The notes beneath the pieces were generated by a model that was not told the origin of the DNA, made no database searches, and was given only the letters and a program-made list of their open reading frames with translations. Below are positions 27,611 to 36,068 of a DNA stretch of 45,416 nt, piece after piece; position 1 is the first letter of the stretch, and each line of letters opens with the position of its first letter. The stretch comes from Porticoccaceae bacterium (lineage in GTDB: Bacteria; Pseudomonadota; Gammaproteobacteria; Pseudomonadales; Porticoccaceae): NCBI GenBank assembly GCA_029254005.1, contig JAQWYJ010000121.1:1-45416 (forward strand), in the 5' to 3' direction. Position numbers and translations under genes: made by a program.

Positions 27611-29410
27611 ATGTCAATGATAGTAAACCGACGAGATCTTGATTTCGTGCTTTATGAGACGCTGGGTCTTGAAAAGATTCTTACAGCTGATCGTTATGCG
27701 GACTATGATCGAGAGTCTCTGGATGCCATGTTGGATCTTTGCCAAACAGTAGCTGAGGACAAATTTTTGTCTTGTGCATCTAAATTGGATGCCAATGAAC
27801 CAACGTTTGTAGATGGTAAAGTAGAAACTATTCCAGAATTAAAGGACGCCATTGAAGCTTATCAAGAAGCTGGGCTGTGCGCCTCTGCATATGATGCAGA
27901 TATAGGTGGCTTGCAATTACCATGGATGATGGATCAAGCACTTAATGGTATGTTCGTCTGTGCTAATAATCCGGCCCATATTTATCTGTTTTTGACGCAA
28001 GGTGTAGCTAATATGCTAAATGCCTGCGGATCCAAGGCGCTAAAGGATAAATATTTACCCAACCTGGTAAATGGTAGCTGGTTTGGAACAATGTGTTTAT
28101 CTGAACCTCAAGCCGGGTCTTCACTTGCTGATATTCGAACCAAAGCTGAGCTTAACGCCGATGGTTCATATTCTGTCACTGGAACAAAGATGTGGATATC
28201 AGGTGGGGAGCAAGACATTACCGAAAACATCATTCATATGGTACTAGCCAAAATACCTGGTTCACCGCCTGGAGTGAAGGGCATTTCTTTATTTTTAGTG
28301 CCAAAAAATCGCGTCAACGACGACGGCCGATTGGGAGAATATAATAATATCGCTCTAGCTGGTCTAAATCACAAGATGGGATGTCGTGGTGCTACAAATT
28401 GTTTATTAAATTTTGGTGAATCAGGAGAATCTATTGGTTTTTTAGTGGGTGAGCCTAACCAGGGGTTAGCCAACATGTTTCACATGATGAACGAAGCACG
28501 GATCTCTGTGGGAATGTCTGCAGTTATGACGGCATTGGGCGGATATCTATACTCCTTGGACTATGCACGTAATAGGCCCCAAGGACGTCCGCTGGTGAAT
28601 CGTAACCCGGAAGATTCACAGATTATGATTAGTGAGCATGCGGACATTAAACGTATGTTGATGGCTCAGAAAGCTTATGTGGAAGGGGCGCAAACGCTTA
28701 TTTATTATTGTGCCGAATTGATTGATACAAAGAAAATCAGTGGCGATGAGGTCGGTAATAAACGGATAGATTTACTGCTTGATTTACTTACTCCGATTTG
28801 TAAATCATGGCCTTCAGAATTTTGTTTGGAAGCTAACAAACTTGCGATTCAAGTCTTAGGTGGTTATGGCTACACCAGAGAATACCCAGTAGAGCGGTTA
28901 TACAGAGATAATCGACTCAATCACATCCATGAAGGTACCTGGGGTATACAAGGGCTCGATATTCTGGGTCGTAAAGTACGAATGCAGGGCGGTGCTGCAG
29001 TGGCTGTGTTGCGAGAGGAGATAGAGGCTACGATTAGTTCCGCTGGAAGTGAACCTCAGTTGACAAAATTTTGCCAGCAATTAATTGATGCCTTAAGTTT
29101 GACCGAAGGAACTATTACTGCGGTTGATAAGGCTAACGATCCATCACTTGCACTTGCGAATGCTACTTTATTTTTGGATGCCATGGGCCATTTGGTGGTA
29201 GCGTGGATGTGGCTAAAGCAAGGTGTCGCGGCATTGGAGGGCAAGGCTAAAGGAGATACGGCAGACACGGCCTTTTATAATGGAAAAATAGCAGCTATGA
29301 GATACTTTTTTCGCTATGAATTACCCAAAATATCAGCAAGTATGCACGTGGTTGCAGAGTTAGATAGCACCTGTTATGACTTAACCGCGGACCAATTTTT
29401 AGGGATTTAA
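27611..29410 (+). CDS. Acyl-CoA dehydrogenase (FadE-like, long form) 1
   Basis: A 599-residue FAD enzyme of the large bacterial acyl-CoA dehydrogenase class. The flavin-binding motif is GTMCLSEPQAGSSLADIRTKA, followed by VTGTKMWISGGEQD and NEARISVGMSA. GYGYTREYPVERLYRDNRL precedes the probable catalytic base Glu441 (IHEGTWGIQGLD). A C-terminal helical extension of about 130 residues (acetyl-CoA-dehydrogenase-like C domain) is typical of this class. ATG 27611 has an AGAGGA site. Its stop overlaps the ATG of a 55-codon ORF, and a paralogue follows at 29699, suggesting a beta-oxidation unit with the nearby ligase. Confidence 0.9.
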   Translation: MSMIVNRRDLDFVLYETLGLEKILTADRYADYDRESLDAMLDLCQTVAEDKFLSCASKLDANEPTFVDGKVETIPELKDAIEAYQEAGLCASAYDADIGGLQLPWMMDQALNGMFVCANNPAHIYLFLTQGVANMLNACGSKALKDKYLPNLVNGSWFGTMCLSEPQAGSSLADIRTKAELNADGSYSVTGTKMWISGGEQDITENIIHMVLAKIPGSPPGVKGISLFLVPKNRVNDDGRLGEYNNIALAGLNHKMGCRGATNCLLNFGESGESIGFLVGEPNQGLANMFHMMNEARISVGMSAVMTALGGYLYSLDYARNRPQGRPLVNRNPEDSQIMISEHADIKRMLMAQKAYVEGAQTLIYYCAELIDTKKISGDEVGNKRIDLLLDLLTPICKSWPSEFCLEANKLAIQVLGGYGYTREYPVERLYRDNRLNHIHEGTWGIQGLDILGRKVRMQGGAAVAVLREEIEATISSAGSEPQLTKFCQQLIDALSLTEGTITAVDKANDPSLALANATLFLDAMGHLVVAWMWLKQGVAALEGKAKGDTADTAFYNGKIAAMRYFFRYELPKISASMHVVAELDSTCYDLTADQFLGI

Positions 29411-29577
29411 TGGGTGTAAGTTGTACTTTTTTAACTGGCGCTTTAAAGGGGACAGATCTGCTGACGCTGCAAACCTTGATACCACTTTATGTAAACATTG
29501 GCATGTCCGTGTATCGTGGCGAAATCCAAATGGATTTAGCTGTTATTGATCTAGCTTTAATTAATGCTGATGAATAG
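29410..29577 (+). CDS. Small hypothetical protein, start overlaps upstream stop
   Basis: A 55-codon ORF begins with ATG sharing its A with the TAA of the acyl-CoA dehydrogenase (TAATG), a common arrangement for translational coupling. It reads MGVSCTFLTG, later MSVYRGEIQMDLAVIDLALI, and ends in NADE. The family is not recognised. It could be chance, or the tail of a deteriorated gene. Confidence 0.35.
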   Translation: MGVSCTFLTGALKGTDLLTLQTLIPLYVNIGMSVYRGEIQMDLAVIDLALINADE

Positions 29578-29698
29578 ACCCTCGAGTCATCAGTTTATGT
29601 TTACAGCCGCTGCATGAAAGCTGAAAATTGACACGAAGGCTGATATTCCCCCTGTAAGCCTTTTTAGATACCAATGTATTTTTCTGTGAGGCCTATTT

Positions 29699-31477
29699 AT
29701 GTCTGGATATAAAGCACCTATCCAAGAGTTCATGTTTATTCTTGATGAACTTGTTGGTTACGACGAGCACAGTAAGCGGCCAGGCTATCAAGATGTCGGT
29801 AAGGATATGCTTGAGGCTGTATTGCCCGAAGCAGCCAAGTTCTTTGAGCACGTTGTTGCCCCGACAAATCTTATCGCCGACGGACAAAAGACGCATATTG
29901 AAGATCGAGCGGTTGTCACAGCGCCCATCTTAGATGGGATCAATCAACAAATGGTTGATGCAGGATGGAGTGGTCTTGGTGGCTCACCTGAATATGAGGG
30001 TTCTGGATTCCCGGGGGTTGTTGATGTGGTGGTGCAAGAAATGCTGCAGTCAGCCAATATGGGGTTAAGCTTGTTGCCAATGCTCACTAGGGGAGTGATA
30101 CATGCACTCCATCTATACGGAACAAAAGCGCAAAAAGATACCTACCTGGCCAACCTCATCAGCGGTGTTTGGTCTGGCACCATGAATCTTACCGAGCCTC
30201 AGGCGGGTTCTGATTTGTCTGCTGTGCAATGTAGAGCGGTTCAGCGTGATGATCACTATCTAATTTCGGGCCAAAAAATCTACATCACATGGGGCGATCA
30301 CCAGCAGGTAGATAACATTATCCATCTAGTGTTAGCACGATTGCCTGATGCACCTGAGGGAAATCAAGGAATTTCGTTGTTTCTTGTACCTAAGTTTTTG
30401 GTTAATACGGATGGTACTTTGGGTCAACGGAATGATGTATACCCGGTTGGTCTTGAGCATAAGTTAGGTATTCACTGCAGCCCTACTTGCACCATGGCCT
30501 ATGGTGATGACGAAGGTGCAGTGGGGTACTTGGTGGGGCCAGTTAATCAGGGCCAAATGTGTATGTTCAGTATGATGAACAACGCGCGCTTGTCAGTAGG
30601 CCATCAAGGTGTAGCTATTGGCGAACGAGCTTATCAGCAAGCTGTAAGTTATGCAGCGAATAGAGTGCAGGGCAAAGTTCAAGGAGTAAAAGGGCGAGCG
30701 CCCATTATTCATCATGGTGATGTCAAGCGAATGTTATTGCAGATGCGAGCTCTCACTGAGGCGGGAAGGGCAATGTCTGTTTATACCATTGCAGCAGAGG
30801 ATCGAAGTCACCATAGTATTGATGAGCAGTCTTTAGTGATTGATAAACGTTTAGTTGAAATACTTACTCCTCTAGTAAAAGGTTGGTGTACCGAGGTATC
30901 AATGGAGGTGACTTCTCTGGGTGTGCAGGTTCACGGTGGTATGGGATTTGTCGAGGAAACTGGCGCTGCACAACATATGCGAGATGCACGAATTTTACCC
31001 ATTTATGAGGGAACGAATGGTATTCAGGCTCTTGATTTTATTGGTCGTAAGTGTCTGCGTGACGGCGGTGAGGGATTACGTCATCTAATTGAAAATATGA
31101 GACATACGGCGGCGGCTAGTTTTTCTGAATCCGTGAGAATCAATAAACTAATAGAGAGCTTGCAGCGAACTATTAATGAGTGTGAAACAGCGCTTGAGGT
31201 TGTTCTAAGCGATGCATCAAGAGCCCAAGACTCGGCTTACAATTTCATGATGCTATATGGCAATTCAGTATCTTACTGGTTAATGGTTAGATTAGCAGTT
31301 GCATCCCACGCCCATATTGCAGAGGGCAGCACAGATCGATTCTATGGGCAAAAAATTGCCACAACAGAATTTTTTGCTGCACAGATATTGCCTCGTAATG
31401 CAGGGTTTCTGGGCGCTATTAAGAGTGATTTACAGAGTATAGATGACTTTGAAGTAGAGGATTTTTATCGTCAATAG
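29699..31477 (+). CDS. Acyl-CoA dehydrogenase (FadE-like, long form) 2
   Basis: This 592-residue paralogue of the preceding dehydrogenase has GTMNLTEPQAGSDLSAVQCRA, then LISGQKIYITWGDHQ and NNARLSVGHQGVAIGERAY. The canonical GGMGFVEETGAAQHMRDARI is followed by catalytic Glu437 in IYEGTNGIQALDFIGRK. The C-terminal helical domain is also present. This copy matches the family consensus better than copy 1 at the active site (YEGTN against HEGTW), so the two probably differ in acyl preference. ATG 29699 has GAGG upstream. 289 bases separate the genes, leaving room for a separate promoter. Confidence 0.91.
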   Translation: MSGYKAPIQEFMFILDELVGYDEHSKRPGYQDVGKDMLEAVLPEAAKFFEHVVAPTNLIADGQKTHIEDRAVVTAPILDGINQQMVDAGWSGLGGSPEYEGSGFPGVVDVVVQEMLQSANMGLSLLPMLTRGVIHALHLYGTKAQKDTYLANLISGVWSGTMNLTEPQAGSDLSAVQCRAVQRDDHYLISGQKIYITWGDHQQVDNIIHLVLARLPDAPEGNQGISLFLVPKFLVNTDGTLGQRNDVYPVGLEHKLGIHCSPTCTMAYGDDEGAVGYLVGPVNQGQMCMFSMMNNARLSVGHQGVAIGERAYQQAVSYAANRVQGKVQGVKGRAPIIHHGDVKRMLLQMRALTEAGRAMSVYTIAAEDRSHHSIDEQSLVIDKRLVEILTPLVKGWCTEVSMEVTSLGVQVHGGMGFVEETGAAQHMRDARILPIYEGTNGIQALDFIGRKCLRDGGEGLRHLIENMRHTAAASFSESVRINKLIESLQRTINECETALEVVLSDASRAQDSAYNFMMLYGNSVSYWLMVRLAVASHAHIAEGSTDRFYGQKIATTEFFAAQILPRNAGFLGAIKSDLQSIDDFEVEDFYRQ

Positions 31478-31511
31478 CGCTGCTCACAGCCTTAATTAGG
31501 GCAAGAGAAGT

Positions 31512-31535
31512 TAATTTCATGCAGCTAAGAAATTA
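31512..31535. terminator. Hairpin between converging genes
   Basis: TAATTTC and GAAATTA pair perfectly across a ten-base loop between the rightward acyl-CoA dehydrogenase and the leftward DUF2970 gene. The stem is AT-rich and has no good T run on either side, so termination is possible but weak. Confidence 0.35.
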
Positions 31536-31558
31536 GGGTTTGCTTTAAACATATCTTG

Positions 31559-31897
31559 TCAACCGGAGCTTTTACTCAGTACCAGTCCAACTATCAAAGC
31601 AACAGATAGAATAAAAAGCAGAGTGAATAAAAAGCCTCCTAAAATAAACGCGAGAGGACTACCTTGGTTAAAATCACGCTCGCGATTTTTATCGCTTTGT
31701 ACGCCAAAGCCGGCGGCAAGAATACTTAAAACAAGAGCGGTTAAGTTAGGTTTCTTCTTTGGTTGCTGGTTTTTATTATCAGATTCTTTCACAGTGATTT
31801 CCGATGCATAGGGAATTAAGTCTTCGACCTCGAACATTGTATATACGGTCAAAAATCCCGCAATCTTACCACTATTCAAGCGTCCGTACACGCGCAT
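31559..31897 (-). CDS. DUF2970 family small membrane protein
   Basis: A 112-residue reading whose second half carries the DUF2970 pattern: LSILAAGFGVQSDKNRERDF, then GSPLAFILGGFLFTLLFILS and a C-terminal membrane helix. The function of the family is unknown. An in-frame ATG at 31837 (MFEVEDLIPY) would give 92 residues without the first twenty; neither start has a clear ribosome site. The transcript converges with the upstream dehydrogenase. Confidence 0.7.
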   Translation of the reverse strand: MRVYGRLNSGKIAGFLTVYTMFEVEDLIPYASEITVKESDNKNQQPKKKPNLTALVLSILAAGFGVQSDKNRERDFNQGSPLAFILGGFLFTLLFILSVALIVGLVLSKSSG

Positions 31898-32038
31898 TGA
31901 TCATTGCTACAGCCTAGCGTTGTATTAAATGTTAACAAGATAGAGTCATATCAAAGGTAGTGTACTGAATAAGTTGGCCATTGACTTTGGATGGCGTAAC
32001 ATACTCCCCAGACATGTTTCATGATATCAGGATTTTTT

Positions 32039-32620
32039 ATGTTAAACGTTACTATTACAGAATCGGCCCAAGAGTATCTGGCAGGCCTCTTAGACAAGCA
32101 GAATTGCGAGGGCATTGGTATAAGAATGTTTGTATCAGACCCTGGAACTCCAAAAGCAGAGACATGTATTGCTTACAGTCGACCTGGTGAGCACAATGAG
32201 GAGGACATGATTGTAGAGTATGAAAAATTTAATGCCTACTATGAGCAGCGCAGTATCCCTTTTCTGGATGATGCGAAAGTTGATTTCGCGGAGGATAAAT
32301 TTGGCGGGCAACTGACTATTCGTGCACCAAACTCACGACTGCCTAATATTAATGATGACAGTCCATTGGAAGACAAGGTCAATTACTTGCTCTACAACGA
32401 GATTAATCCTGGTCTTGCTTCTCATGGTGGTGTGGTTTCTCTGGCTGAGTTAGATGATGGATTTGCTGTTTTAGAATTTGGTGGGGGCTGCCAAGGTTGT
32501 TCTGCGGTGGATCTAACCTTGAAAGAGGGCGTTGAAAAGACTCTTATGAGCAAGATTCCTGAGTTAAAAGGGGTAAAAGATGTTACCGATCATTCAGACA
32601 CTACAAATGCTTATATGTGA
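32039..32620 (+). CDS. nfuA: Fe-S biogenesis protein NfuA
   Basis: A 193-residue two-domain protein. The N-terminal degenerate A-type domain ([17 protein letters not shown]) is followed by the C-terminal Nfu domain with the cluster-binding Cys151 and Cys154 in [17 protein letters not shown]. It carries [4Fe-4S] clusters to target proteins, especially under oxidative or iron stress; aconitases are among the known NfuA targets, and acnB lies nearby. ATG 32039 has an AGGA site. An upstream in-frame ATG at 32021 would add six residues and is less likely. Confidence 0.95.
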   Translation: MLNVTITESAQEYLAGLLDKQNCEGIGIRMFVSDPGTPKAETCIAYSRPGEHNEEDMIVEYEKFNAYYEQRSIPFLDDAKVDFAEDKFGGQLTIRAPNSRLPNINDDSPLEDKVNYLLYNEINPGLASHGGVVSLAELDDGFAVLEFGGGCQGCSAVDLTLKEGVEKTLMSKIPELKGVKDVTDHSDTTNAYM

Positions 32621-32655
32621 GGCATAGATGACTGTTCTAGAACACTAGACATTTT

Positions 32656-34230
32656 CTAAATGTCCTCTGGTCGAACAAAGATGCCCTTTGGAACAAAATC
32701 TCTGAGTAGTGCTTGCAATGTTGTAAGAGCGTTGTCCGCGGTACATAAATCATGTTCGTAGAGACGTTGTAGCGCCTCCCCTATGCTACTCTCTTGATCA
32801 ATACTTTTAAGTCCCTCATATTCTAAATTAGTAAGTTTCTGGCGATACACCTGTAACTTGTCACAGATATATAGGGTATTTCCTGCAAGTTTAGTCATTG
32901 GCGCTAAACGTAGCTTTAGGTCCAGCATATTTGCGGGCTCTATCTGAGCAATCATCGCTAAGGTAACGGTTTTAGTTTGTGGTTGATTGCGTAATTCACT
33001 GATCATTGCCTCGGTCTTAGCCAGTTCTGCATGGGGAGATAATTGGTGCGCTAAAAAATCTGCGAAGCCATGAATATAAGGTTGTAAAGTTGCATATGTA
33101 GAGGGGTTGTGTTCTATATAGGTTCTGATCAAAATGTCGAATTCATTATCGCCTGTCAGCTCTCGTGTTTGAGGATAATCCTCAACAATTGCGTTAAACA
33201 GCCGTTTGCGATATGCATATTGGTAAACATTTAGTTGTTCTGCTGCAGAGAAATTATCTTTGTCCGCTACCCAGTCACCAGGATTTTTATTATCTAAAAC
33301 ACAAGACTGAAAGTTATTCATCAACTCTTTAAAGGATGGTAAGTCGTTGGCACTATCTAGATTGTAGTTAGCCTGTACTACAGGCTTTTCTTGAGAAAAA
33401 TTAACCAGTGGATACTTTTCACTTGAATTTCTTACTCGATCCAGTTCAGACAACATGGTTGAAAAGGCAGGTATATCACTGTCCCATTCAATCATAGTAT
33501 TCTTATAGCCCTTGGTCGCCATAGTGTAGGCATAAAGAGCAAGTACATCGTCATTGATATGGGTGTTATGTGTATCAATAATATGATTACCATGATGTTC
33601 ATGACCGGCCAAATGTACTTGGCCGATGCGGGTGGCTGGTATGGCATCAATGTAGCTCTTTGGATCTAGATTATGATTAAAGCAGGTTACATAAATGTTG
33701 TTAATGTCCAATAGGAGCATGCAGTCTGCTCGGATAAGTAATTGTTTAATGAAATCCCATTCATTAAGGGTATTAGCAGAAAACGCCATATAATTTGACG
33801 GGTTCTCTAGCAGGATTCTTCGACCTAAGTAATTTTGCACCTGGTCCACTTTGTTCACCATATGCGCTAAAGAGGCTTCGGTGTAAGGTACGGGCAATAG
33901 ATCATGGCTGTTAATGTGATTTATACCTGTCCAGCAAATGTGGTCTGAGATCCAAGCAGGTTGTAGCCAGTCTGCTAGTTCTTTAAGGCGCTTTAAGTAG
34001 GCCATATCGATCGGATCATGACTGCCAATGGATAGAGATACGCCATGCATTACAACAGGATATGCGGCTCGAACTTCTTCTAGTACCTGCTGAGGATAGC
34101 CATTGGTGAGCATGAAGTTTTCAGAAATTATCTCAAACCAGTCGATACTACAGGGTTTGTTGTTGAGAACATCATCCCAATGTTGGCTGCGTAACCCCAA
34201 GCCATAGCCAAGGTAAGGAATTGAATTCAT
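32656..34230 (-). CDS. Fused bufferin maturation enzyme BufB-BufC (DUF692/MNIO + DUF2063)
   Basis: One uninterrupted 524-residue protein joins two parts usually encoded separately. Residues about 1-275 are a DUF692 multinuclear non-haem iron oxidase TIM barrel. Metal-ligand candidates are Glu37 (SEN), His62, His97 (SDHICW), Glu142 (LLENPSNY), Asp175/Asn177 (LLLDINNIY), His206 (QVHLAGHEHH), Asp219 and Glu248 (MIEWDSDIP). After a linker, about 300-400 match DUF2063 (LNVYQYAYRKRLFNAIVEDYPQ, GDNEFDILIRTYIEHNPSTY), the peptide-recruiting partner. The pair oxidises cysteines of a precursor peptide into thiooxazoles. The precursor bufA is 127 bases upstream on the same strand. ATG 34230 has AAGGA. 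Confidence 0.9.
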   Translation of the reverse strand: MNSIPYLGYGLGLRSQHWDDVLNNKPCSIDWFEIISENFMLTNGYPQQVLEEVRAAYPVVMHGVSLSIGSHDPIDMAYLKRLKELADWLQPAWISDHICWTGINHINSHDLLPVPYTEASLAHMVNKVDQVQNYLGRRILLENPSNYMAFSANTLNEWDFIKQLLIRADCMLLLDINNIYVTCFNHNLDPKSYIDAIPATRIGQVHLAGHEHHGNHIIDTHNTHINDDVLALYAYTMATKGYKNTMIEWDSDIPAFSTMLSELDRVRNSSEKYPLVNFSQEKPVVQANYNLDSANDLPSFKELMNNFQSCVLDNKNPGDWVADKDNFSAAEQLNVYQYAYRKRLFNAIVEDYPQTRELTGDNEFDILIRTYIEHNPSTYATLQPYIHGFADFLAHQLSPHAELAKTEAMISELRNQPQTKTVTLAMIAQIEPANMLDLKLRLAPMTKLAGNTLYICDKLQVYRQKLTNLEYEGLKSIDQESSIGEALQRLYEHDLCTADNALTTLQALLRDFVPKGIFVRPEDI

Positions 34231-34314
34231 GGGTCATGTCCTTGGTGATTACTAGTTCAGCAAGACACCATAGATTAGTTTATTGGACTAATTTATTTAC
34301 TACAGCGAGGTGAG

Positions 34315-34340
34315 CAGGGGGTCTTGGAACACTCCCCCTG
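34315..34340 (-). promoter_or_regulatory. Stem-loop between bufA and bufBC
   Basis: On the transcribed minus strand CAGGGGG pairs perfectly with CCCCCTG across a 12-base loop, 18 bases after the bufA stop. No T run follows. It is therefore better read as an RNA-stabilising or partial-termination element that lets precursor exceed enzyme. Confidence 0.6.
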
Positions 34341-34357
34341 CAGGTAACAGGGCTCGT

Positions 34358-34636
34358 TTAGCTGGCACTGCCTGACAGTGAACCATTAACAAGTTTACTA
34401 CAGGTGCCTTTAGCTAAATAAATCCACTCCCCATTGTCACCATCGATCTTAGACTGTCCGGCGCAGCTGTGAGTTTTGCTAACATTAGCGCAGTCATTTT
34501 TTCCCGCTTTAGCTACGCCGTAACATTTTTCCATATCTTTTTTCGCTGCAGTAGCTTCAGTGCTAGACAGACTTATAACTCCAACGACCGCAATTAAAGC
34601 TGCTGTTGGAATAATCAGTTTTGTTTTGTTACTCAT
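34358..34636 (-). CDS. bufA: Bufferin precursor BufA (DUF2282, four cysteines)
   Basis: A 92-residue exported peptide. Residues 1-30 form a signal peptide ending EATA. The remaining 60 carry the DUF2282 pattern KCYGVAKAGKNDCA, KTHSCAGQS and LAKGTCSKL with Cys38, Cys49, Cys58 and Cys79. Bufferins of this family are RiPPs whose central cysteines become thiooxazoles and which bind copper in the periplasm. ATG 34636 is chosen over the 34705 start because GGAG lies seven bases upstream and the sigma-type promoter at 34687-34715 would otherwise be inside the gene. The modification and the copper role are established for relatives, inferred here. Confidence 0.9.
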   Translation of the reverse strand: MSNKTKLIIPTAALIAVVGVISLSSTEATAAKKDMEKCYGVAKAGKNDCANVSKTHSCAGQSKIDGDNGEWIYLAKGTCSKLVNGSLSGSAS

Positions 34637-34686
34637 ATTTTTCTCCAGAATGGTAATAGTTAAAATTAAGTACGGTGTTCTGAGGT

Positions 34687-34715
34687 CTATTCGTTTTCTT
34701 TTCAATAAACGTTAC
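34687..34715 (-). promoter_or_regulatory. ECF sigma promoter for bufA
   Basis: On the minus strand GTAACG (34715-34710), exactly 16 bases, then CGAATAG (34693-34687). This matches the GTAAC-N16-CGAA form reported for the Caulobacter SigF regulon. A start about 45 bases upstream of the bufA ATG is predicted. The site lies between nrsF and bufA. Confidence 0.7.
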
Positions 34716-34730
34716 AATTTATCCGGAGCG

Positions 34731-35375
34731 TTACCACTTAAGAAGTTTTTGTCCAAAGATCAGGCCTAATATTGTTAACATGACTATAGGGGAATAACAC
34801 CACACTAGCACATCGGCAAAGTTCTCAGCTTGCCCCACCGTGCGCATTAAAAAGTGACCACAGCTGCTAGCAGATAGTAACGCCAAAGACCCAGCAAATC
34901 TGAGTTGAGTCGGTGACCCTTGACTCATCTGCCACATTAAAAAGCTGGCTGTGGGTATGGCACCTGCAATGACGCCAAATGAAATGTAAGAAAGCGACGG
35001 CGTTGTTAAAGATACTATTAAAGCATCAAGGCTAACGCCGCCAAGTTGCCATATTACAATTCCTAGGACAACAACTAGAAAAGGCAAAAAGACTGCTGGG
35101 GATCTCCCGATGGCCCTTGGGACGGAAAACCTTACGCTGGCAATACCTGCAAAAAATATCAGTATTATAGACAACGCTATTTCAATAGAATAACTCAGCT
35201 GACTTACTTGATAGTGCCAGTCCGATCGAAGGCCTATTGTGGCAATTATAAGACTTAAATAGACTGTTAAAAACAGTATTACTAAGCGACTGCGCGACGC
35301 TATGTTAAATCCAGTAGGCTTTGTGTCTGCTGCATCTTCAACTAAAGAGTTAATGAAGTCATTTCCTTCATTCAT
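34731..35375 (-). CDS. nrsF: NrsF-like anti-sigma factor (DUF1109), six membrane helices
   Basis: A 214-residue integral membrane protein with six predicted helices (about 31-49, 61-81, 93-112, 129-148, 157-177, 189-208) and a short cytoplasmic N-terminus. This is the topology of DUF1109/NrsF proteins that hold SigF-type ECF factors at the membrane. Cys172 (SSCGHFLM) and Cys193 (VWCYSP) are candidates for metal or redox sensing. Its ATG overlaps the end of the sigma gene by eight bases, so the pair is translationally coupled. The family match rests on topology, context and general pattern rather than strong motifs. Confidence 0.8.
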   Translation of the reverse strand: MNEGNDFINSLVEDAADTKPTGFNIASRSRLVILFLTVYLSLIIATIGLRSDWHYQVSQLSYSIEIALSIILIFFAGIASVRFSVPRAIGRSPAVFLPFLVVVLGIVIWQLGGVSLDALIVSLTTPSLSYISFGVIAGAIPTASFLMWQMSQGSPTQLRFAGSLALLSASSCGHFLMRTVGQAENFADVLVWCYSPIVMLTILGLIFGQKLLKW

Positions 35376-35949
35376 ATGGTATATTCACCTTTGATCTTAT
35401 GCGCTTGATAGCACGGTGGGCTGTGGTACGAACATTAGATACCGATATATTTAACAAAGCCGATACTTCCTCAGCCGAATTCCCATTTACGTAGAGCATT
35501 TCAATAATTCTTCGTTGCTGAGGCACCAAGTATGACAATAATTTTTGACTAAAATTTCGATATTCCCATTCTAACTGAGGGTCTGTAGCTAAACCTCTCT
35601 CATCAGAATTACTTATATCTTGGGTAATATTCCTTCGCGCACGGTAATAAGCTCGCAGGTAGTCTTGAAATCTGTAGTTAAAAATAGCATAAAGCCAAGG
35701 AAAAATCGGTTTTTCAAGGTCGAAAGTATGTCTTGCGTTATGTACCGAGATAAGTATTTCTTGAGTGAGGTCCTCTAGGTCGCTTGGGTTTTGCAGTCTT
35801 TTAGAGAGATATCCTCGTGCCATAGACTCAACCGAGATGAGTAGTTTTTGATAATGCGATTGATCACCACTCTGAGCAAAAACCATCGATTGATGGGCTT
35901 CAGCTTCGCTAAGCAAAATTGCTTTGTCGTTAATCTTCGAGAGACTCAA
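35368..35949 (-). CDS. sigF: ECF RNA polymerase sigma factor, SigF type
   Basis: Up to 193 residues. Region sigma-2 is about 35-105 (NPSDLEDLTQEILISVHNAR, IFPWLYAIFNYRFQDYLRAY). Region sigma-4 is about 137-188 (LVPQQRRIIEMLYVNGNSAE, LLNISVSNVRTTAHRAIKRI). The first in-frame start is a TTG at 35949 without a good ribosome site. An ATG at residue 22 (35886) also fits the family and may be the true start. The downstream overlapping gene is its membrane anti-sigma factor, and both flanking transcripts carry matching promoter motifs. It probably switches on the bufferin genes when copper or oxidative stress releases it. Confidence 0.88.
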   Translation of the reverse strand: MSLSKINDKAILLSEAEAHQSMVFAQSGDQSHYQKLLISVESMARGYLSKRLQNPSDLEDLTQEILISVHNARHTFDLEKPIFPWLYAIFNYRFQDYLRAYYRARRNITQDISNSDERGLATDPQLEWEYRNFSQKLLSYLVPQQRRIIEMLYVNGNSAEEVSALLNISVSNVRTTAHRAIKRIRSKVNIPYE

Positions 35950-36006
35950 ATCTAGTCGCTTATCAGTAGGTTAAATACTAAAAGTGTAATCTAAAAAGAG
36001 AGTTTT

Positions 36007-36035
36007 GTAATGCTTTTGATAAAAGGTGCGAAATA
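36007..36035 (+). promoter_or_regulatory. ECF sigma promoter for doxX
   Basis: GTAATG (36007-36012), exactly 16 bases, then CGAAATA (36029-36035). It differs from the bufA promoter by one base in the -35 hexamer and keeps the same spacing and CGAA core. A start near 36040 would give a leader of about 28 bases before the TTG start of doxX. Confidence 0.6.
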
Positions 36036-36068
36036 CGTTACTCACTAGCATCATTAAAGGGATTAACA

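Noticed and set aside
36019-36040. Possible minus-strand ECF promoter for the sigma gene (GTAACG at 36040-36035)
   Set aside because: At the required 16-base spacing the -10 reads TCAA rather than CGAA, so autoregulation from this site is not supported. The overlap with the doxX -10 may be coincidence.
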